From Bacillota bacterium (lineage in GTDB: Bacteria; Bacillota; UBA4882; UBA10575), in NCBI GenBank assembly GCA_012512605.1, contig JAAZDX010000218.1:1-16952 (forward strand): DNA of 16,952 bases. The letters run 5' to 3'. Shown piece by piece: positions 14,134 through 16,952 of this stretch; the stretch's first letter is position 1; every line of letters begins with the position of its first letter. Below the pieces are notes generated by a model, which did no database searches, was not told the DNA's origin, and saw only the letters and a list, made by a program, of their open reading frames with translations. A program made the position numbers and the translations under genes.

Positions 14134-15408
14134 ATGGCTGTTCTTAACCTGCCCTATGGCGATGGATATAAATCAGTAAATATTGCTGATGAGCGTCTGA
14201 AAGGAATTCTGGTTGCACAGGCAAACGACCTCAAACCCGACAAAACAGAGACGGAGATTGTTCAAGAAGCTTTAGCCTCACCAACCGCTGGTCTTCCTTT
14301 ACACAAGCTAGCAGAAGGGAAGGATAAGATTGTCGTTATAACTAGTGATCATACTAGGCCGATGCCCAGCCGGATTACTATGCCCCTTTTACTTAAAGAA
14401 ATCAGAAAAGGAAATCCTAAGGCGAAGATAACAATCTTGATTGCCACCGGCTTTCACCGTCAGACCACCGAAGATGAGTTGAGGCGAAAATTTGGTGATT
14501 CTATTGTTGACCGGGAAAGGATTGTGATTCATGATTCAGCGGATGAATCTATGCTGAAAAAGATCGGTCGCCTTTCCTCGGGGGTGGATTTGACAATCAA
14601 TCGTTTAGCGTTGGAAGCCGACCTTCTTGTGGCGGAGGGTTTTATTGAGCCGCACTTTTTCGCCGGATTTTCTGGAGGACGCAAAAGTGTTTTACCCGGA
14701 ATCGCAGGAGGCAAATCGATCATGGCTAATCATGCCGCAAACATGATTAGTGATCCCCGTTCCCGTACTGGTGTTTTAGAAGGCAATCCGATTCATAATG
14801 AAATGCTACACGCGGCCGATCAGGCCGGCTTGGCATTTATTCTTAATGTAGTAATCAACAAAGACAGGAAGATTGTCAAGGCTTTTTCCGGCCTGCATAA
14901 CAAGGCACATACGGAAGGATGTAGGTTTTTATCGGTCAAGGCAAGTGTAAAAGCCCAAATGGCGGAGATTGTAATAACTACCAACAGTGGGTATCCGATG
15001 GATCAAAATATTTATCAAGCTGTAAAAGGGATGACTGCCGCTGAAGCCACTTGTCGGAAGGGTGGGGTAATCATTGCGGTTTCGGAATGCCGCGATGGGC
15101 ACGGTAGCGCTTCATTTTTTGAAACCTTTGCCCAAGCTAGCAGCCCACATGAGGTTTCTGTAGAAATAGCAAAAAGGAAACCGGAAGAAACCCTCCCAGA
15201 CCAATGGCAAGCGCAGATTTTAGCGCGGATATTAATGAAACATCAAGTAATAATGGTAACCGATGCTCCTTCAGACATGGTAGAAAAGATGCATATGGAA
15301 TGGGCTCCTTCAGTTGAAGCGGCCATTCATATGGCTGATGAACTTCTGCAAAGCAGCAATGGGGGTATTACGGTGATTCCCGATGGCGTGGGGGTAATTG
15401 TCCGGTAA
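14134..15408 (+). CDS. larA: Nickel-pincer lactate racemase (LarA)
   Basis: This is a 424-residue enzyme interconverting L- and D-lactate using the nickel-pincer nucleotide cofactor. With the ATG at 14134 every key residue falls at the Lactobacillus plantarum LarA number: D72 and R75 ('DHTRP'), H108 ('GFHR'), H174 ('EPHFF'), K184 ('GGRKS', the cofactor-linked lysine), and Q295 and K298 ('YQAVKG'). This supports both the activity and the start; a TTG at 14128 is in frame but too close to the AAAGGAAG ribosome site (14120-14127). It follows the dehydrogenase by 15 bases and is equivalent to lctE of Acetobacterium woodii. The cofactor-making genes larB, larC and larE are absent here and must lie elsewhere. 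Other LarA-like enzymes act on different hydroxy acids, so exact substrate specificity is inferred from context. Confidence 0.92.
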   Translation: MAVLNLPYGDGYKSVNIADERLKGILVAQANDLKPDKTETEIVQEALASPTAGLPLHKLAEGKDKIVVITSDHTRPMPSRITMPLLLKEIRKGNPKAKITILIATGFHRQTTEDELRRKFGDSIVDRERIVIHDSADESMLKKIGRLSSGVDLTINRLALEADLLVAEGFIEPHFFAGFSGGRKSVLPGIAGGKSIMANHAANMISDPRSRTGVLEGNPIHNEMLHAADQAGLAFILNVVINKDRKIVKAFSGLHNKAHTEGCRFLSVKASVKAQMAEIVITTNSGYPMDQNIYQAVKGMTAAEATCRKGGVIIAVSECRDGHGSASFFETFAQASSPHEVSVEIAKRKPEETLPDQWQAQILARILMKHQVIMVTDAPSDMVEKMHMEWAPSVEAAIHMADELLQSSNGGITVIPDGVGVIVR

Positions 15409-15419
15409 TGAGTTGGGGC

Positions 15420-15442
15420 TTTTAGTGAGTAATAAACTAAAA
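15420..15442 (+). repeat. AT-rich inverted repeat after larA
   Basis: TTTTAGT (15420-15426) and ACTAAAA (15436-15442) are perfect complements around 9 bases. It lies 11 bases after the racemase stop and directly upstream of the candidate promoter of the second DUF401 gene. It is too weak to be a good terminator; it may be an operator or chance. Confidence 0.3.
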
Positions 15443-15444
15443 CA

Positions 15445-15472
15445 TTAATAATTCGCTATTTTAGAGTATAAT
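15445..15472 (+). promoter_or_regulatory. Candidate promoter of DUF401 copy 2
   Basis: TTAATA (15445-15450) and a perfect TATAAT (15467-15472) are separated by 16 bases, 19 bases before the start codon. It suggests that the second DUF401 gene can be transcribed apart from the lactate operon as well as by read-through. Assigned by eye only. Confidence 0.4.
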
Positions 15473-15491
15473 TATGGGGAGATTTTAAAAA

Positions 15492-16760
15492 ATGTATCAA
15501 CTATTACCTCTCGTCGTCTCCATTCTAATCTTAATCGCCTTGTTGGTTTTCAAGGTTAATCTTGGGTGGTCGCTGGTTATCGCTTCCGGGTCCTTGCTAG
15601 TGTTCTCAGGGAACGGTCTGGTTGAATTTGTTGAGATTGTGCGTAGAACAGCTACCGACGGCCAATTTCTAGAGATTATCGGGATCGTTCTTTTGATCAA
15701 CCTTTTGGAGGAGTTGCTCCGGAGGGCTGCCTATTTTGATCGGACCCTTCAGGTTCTGCAGGAGACCTTTAAGAACAGGGTAAAAATCACGGCAGTTTTC
15801 CCCGCGCTGTTCGGTGCCATCCCAGCTATTGGTGGGGCTAAGTTATCTGCACCATTGGTTGAACTGGCCGCCAAAGGTCTTAAGATTACCCGTGCCGAGC
15901 AGGCCCTTTTGAACTACTGGTTCCGACATACCTGGGAATTTTGCAGTCCTTTGTTCCCCGGCCCGATTCTGGCGATCTATTTATCCGGTATCGAGACGGG
16001 GAAATATATTTTGCTGATGTTACCTTGCACCATTATCTTTGTTGTCCTGGGTCATCTCTTCTTTCTGCGCCCGGTGTTAAAAAGGAACCAGGAAGCAGGA
16101 CAAACCGACGTTATTAGCGTTCAACCTCAAAGCCAGCAGGAACCGGGGGTTGGTTTTTGGAAAGCCAGTTTTCGCCTTATTAAGATCGTCTGGCCCGTAT
16201 TGGCGATCATGTTTATAGTGGTTGTTTTTAAGCGTTCGATTCTCTGGCCGTTGTTGCTGACTAATCTGATTTTGCTCTACCGGACACCTAAAGGCAAAGG
16301 GTTTGTTCACGGACTAACTAAAAAGGTCTTTTCTTTCCAACTATTGTGGATGGTTATTGGGGTCTTTTTATTTAAAACCACTTTTGAGTGGACCGGGATC
16401 CCTCAGGTTATACCGTCATTATTGGCTGGAGCCGGAATTCCCAGTTATGTACTTATTATCGTCTTTCCCTTAATGATTGGGCTTTTAACCGGATTGCCCT
16501 CGGCTGTTGTTGGAATCACCTATCCCATTTTAGTTCCGGTCTTTAACCATGGGGGCATGCTGCACTTAGGCGCGTTGATGCTTGCTTTTGTGGCTGGGCA
16601 TGTGGGTAGTATGCTTTCTCCGCTTCATGTTTGTTTTGTTTTAACGGTGGATTATTTCCGGACGGAGATTCTGCCTTTTTGGAAGAGACTATTTTATCCT
16701 CAAGCCCTGGAGCTGATCGTGATCTTCGTTTTGGCTTATATTTTAGGGATTCCGGGCTAG
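15492..16760 (+). CDS. DUF401-family integral membrane protein (putative carboxylate permease), copy 2
   Basis: This is a 422-residue paralogue of the protein at 5943-7205. By hand alignment it is identical at 148 of the first 200 positions without a gap, and about 65% identical beyond. The conserved blocks are kept: 'LLINLLEELLRRAAYFDRT', 'AIPAIGGAKLSAPLVELAA', 'LNYWFRHTWEFCSPLFPG', 'TTFEWTGIPQ', and 'FVAGHVGSMLSPLHVCFVLT'. Divergence concentrates in the hydrophilic loop near residues 200-225, where this copy is two residues longer. The start is ATG 15492 behind GGGGAG. It occupies the slot after lactate racemase that a lactate permease (lctF) fills in the Acetobacterium woodii operon. That makes it a candidate lactate or hydroxycarboxylate carrier (inference; no member's substrate is known to me). 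I see no terminator after it. Confidence 0.85.
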   Translation: MYQLLPLVVSILILIALLVFKVNLGWSLVIASGSLLVFSGNGLVEFVEIVRRTATDGQFLEIIGIVLLINLLEELLRRAAYFDRTLQVLQETFKNRVKITAVFPALFGAIPAIGGAKLSAPLVELAAKGLKITRAEQALLNYWFRHTWEFCSPLFPGPILAIYLSGIETGKYILLMLPCTIIFVVLGHLFFLRPVLKRNQEAGQTDVISVQPQSQQEPGVGFWKASFRLIKIVWPVLAIMFIVVVFKRSILWPLLLTNLILLYRTPKGKGFVHGLTKKVFSFQLLWMVIGVFLFKTTFEWTGIPQVIPSLLAGAGIPSYVLIIVFPLMIGLLTGLPSAVVGITYPILVPVFNHGGMLHLGALMLAFVAGHVGSMLSPLHVCFVLTVDYFRTEILPFWKRLFYPQALELIVIFVLAYILGIPG

Positions 16761-16835
16761 GATTCCTTGGGCCTAGGTAAGCTGTACTTATACGCTGTTC
16801 CTGACCAAAGAAGAGAAAATAAGCAAAAAACACCC

Positions 16836-16865
16836 TTGACATTTTACTGCGATGTGTGGTAATAT
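16836..16865 (+). promoter_or_regulatory. Promoter of tRNA-Gly
   Basis: A perfect TTGACA (16836-16841) and TAATAT (16860-16865) are 18 bases apart, with a TGN extension before the -10. The predicted start is about 12 bases before the tRNA. An overlapping TATAAT at 16863 would need a 21-base spacer and is less likely. Confidence 0.7.
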
Positions 16866-16884
16866 AATTTTTGCAAGAGGAAGA

Positions 16885-16952
16885 GCGGAAGTAGCTCAGT
16901 GGTAGAGCATCGCCTTGCCAAGGCGAGGGTCGCGGGTTCAAATCCCGTTTTC
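16885..16952 (+). tRNA. tRNA-Gly (GCC), 3' end cut by window edge
   Basis: The cloverleaf is clear: acceptor 5' strand GCGGAAG, D arm GCTC-AGTGGTA-GAGC, anticodon stem TCGCC/GGCGA with loop TTGCCAA (anticodon GCC at 16917-16919), variable GGGTC, and T arm GCGGG-TTCAAAT-CCCGT. The visible TTTC begins the 3' acceptor strand; the last acceptor bases, discriminator and any CCA lie outside the window. Confidence 0.97.

Noticed and set aside
16543..16941. 132-codon minus-strand frame over the end of DUF401 copy 2 and the tRNA
   Set aside because: Runs through a tRNA gene and its promoter, so it cannot be a real protein gene; the N-terminal part is antisense tRNA.
1..16952. CRISPR arrays, insertion sequences, phage genes
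   Set aside because: No spaced short repeats, transposase frames or terminal inverted repeats were seen, despite the tRNA at the right edge, a common integration site.

Overview
The window reads as chromosomal DNA of an anaerobic Bacillota (Clostridia-like). The signs are strong GGAGG-type ribosome sites, frequent TTG starts, a LytS/YesN-type two-component pair, an electron-confurcating type lactate dehydrogenase cluster and moderate GC. Every gene I accept lies on the + strand. The exact lineage cannot be fixed from this sequence alone.

Bases 1-3874 hold a sensing module: the 3' end of a sugar-type periplasmic binding protein, a cache-HAMP LytS/YesM-family histidine kinase whose ATG overlaps its stop codon, and a YesN/AraC-type response regulator. 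A clear intrinsic terminator ends the module. Bases 3964-7314 hold a L-lactate permease (LctP family) with its own candidate promoter and about 150 nt of leader, then a first DUF401 integral membrane protein closed by a long hairpin terminator.

Bases 7206-7725 contain no intact gene. They carry a translatable remnant of an enolase C-terminus and a second short coding-like scrap. Bases 7726-9902 hold a TctC/Bug-type solute-binding protein, a terminator, and a mandelate racemase/muconate lactonizing family enzyme with the full metal-ligand and His/Asp catalytic set. A FadR-type GntR regulator follows (9977-10693).

Bases 10893-15408 form a tightly coupled operon: etfB, etfA, an FAD-linked D-lactate dehydrogenase, and a nickel-pincer lactate racemase (LarA). 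From memory this matches the Acetobacterium woodii lct layout (regulator, EtfB, EtfA, LDH, racemase, permease). Here, however, the slot after the racemase is taken by a second DUF401 protein (15492-16760), about 70% identical by hand alignment to the first. The promoter region of the operon carries two copies of CTGGTnnGACAA, which fits the FadR-family consensus TNGTNNNACNA, so the neighbouring GntR protein is the likely lactate-responsive regulator. A tRNA-Gly(GCC) gene with its promoter runs off the right edge.

Functionally the window reads as a 2-hydroxy-acid/lactate utilisation island: uptake by LctP and probably DUF401, racemisation by LarA, oxidation by LDH with electrons passed to EtfAB, and GntR control. 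A second carboxylate or sugar-acid branch (TctC-like receptor plus enolase-superfamily enzyme) lies between the two DUF401 copies. The most novel proposal is that DUF401 is a lactate/hydroxycarboxylate permease. This is inference from context.
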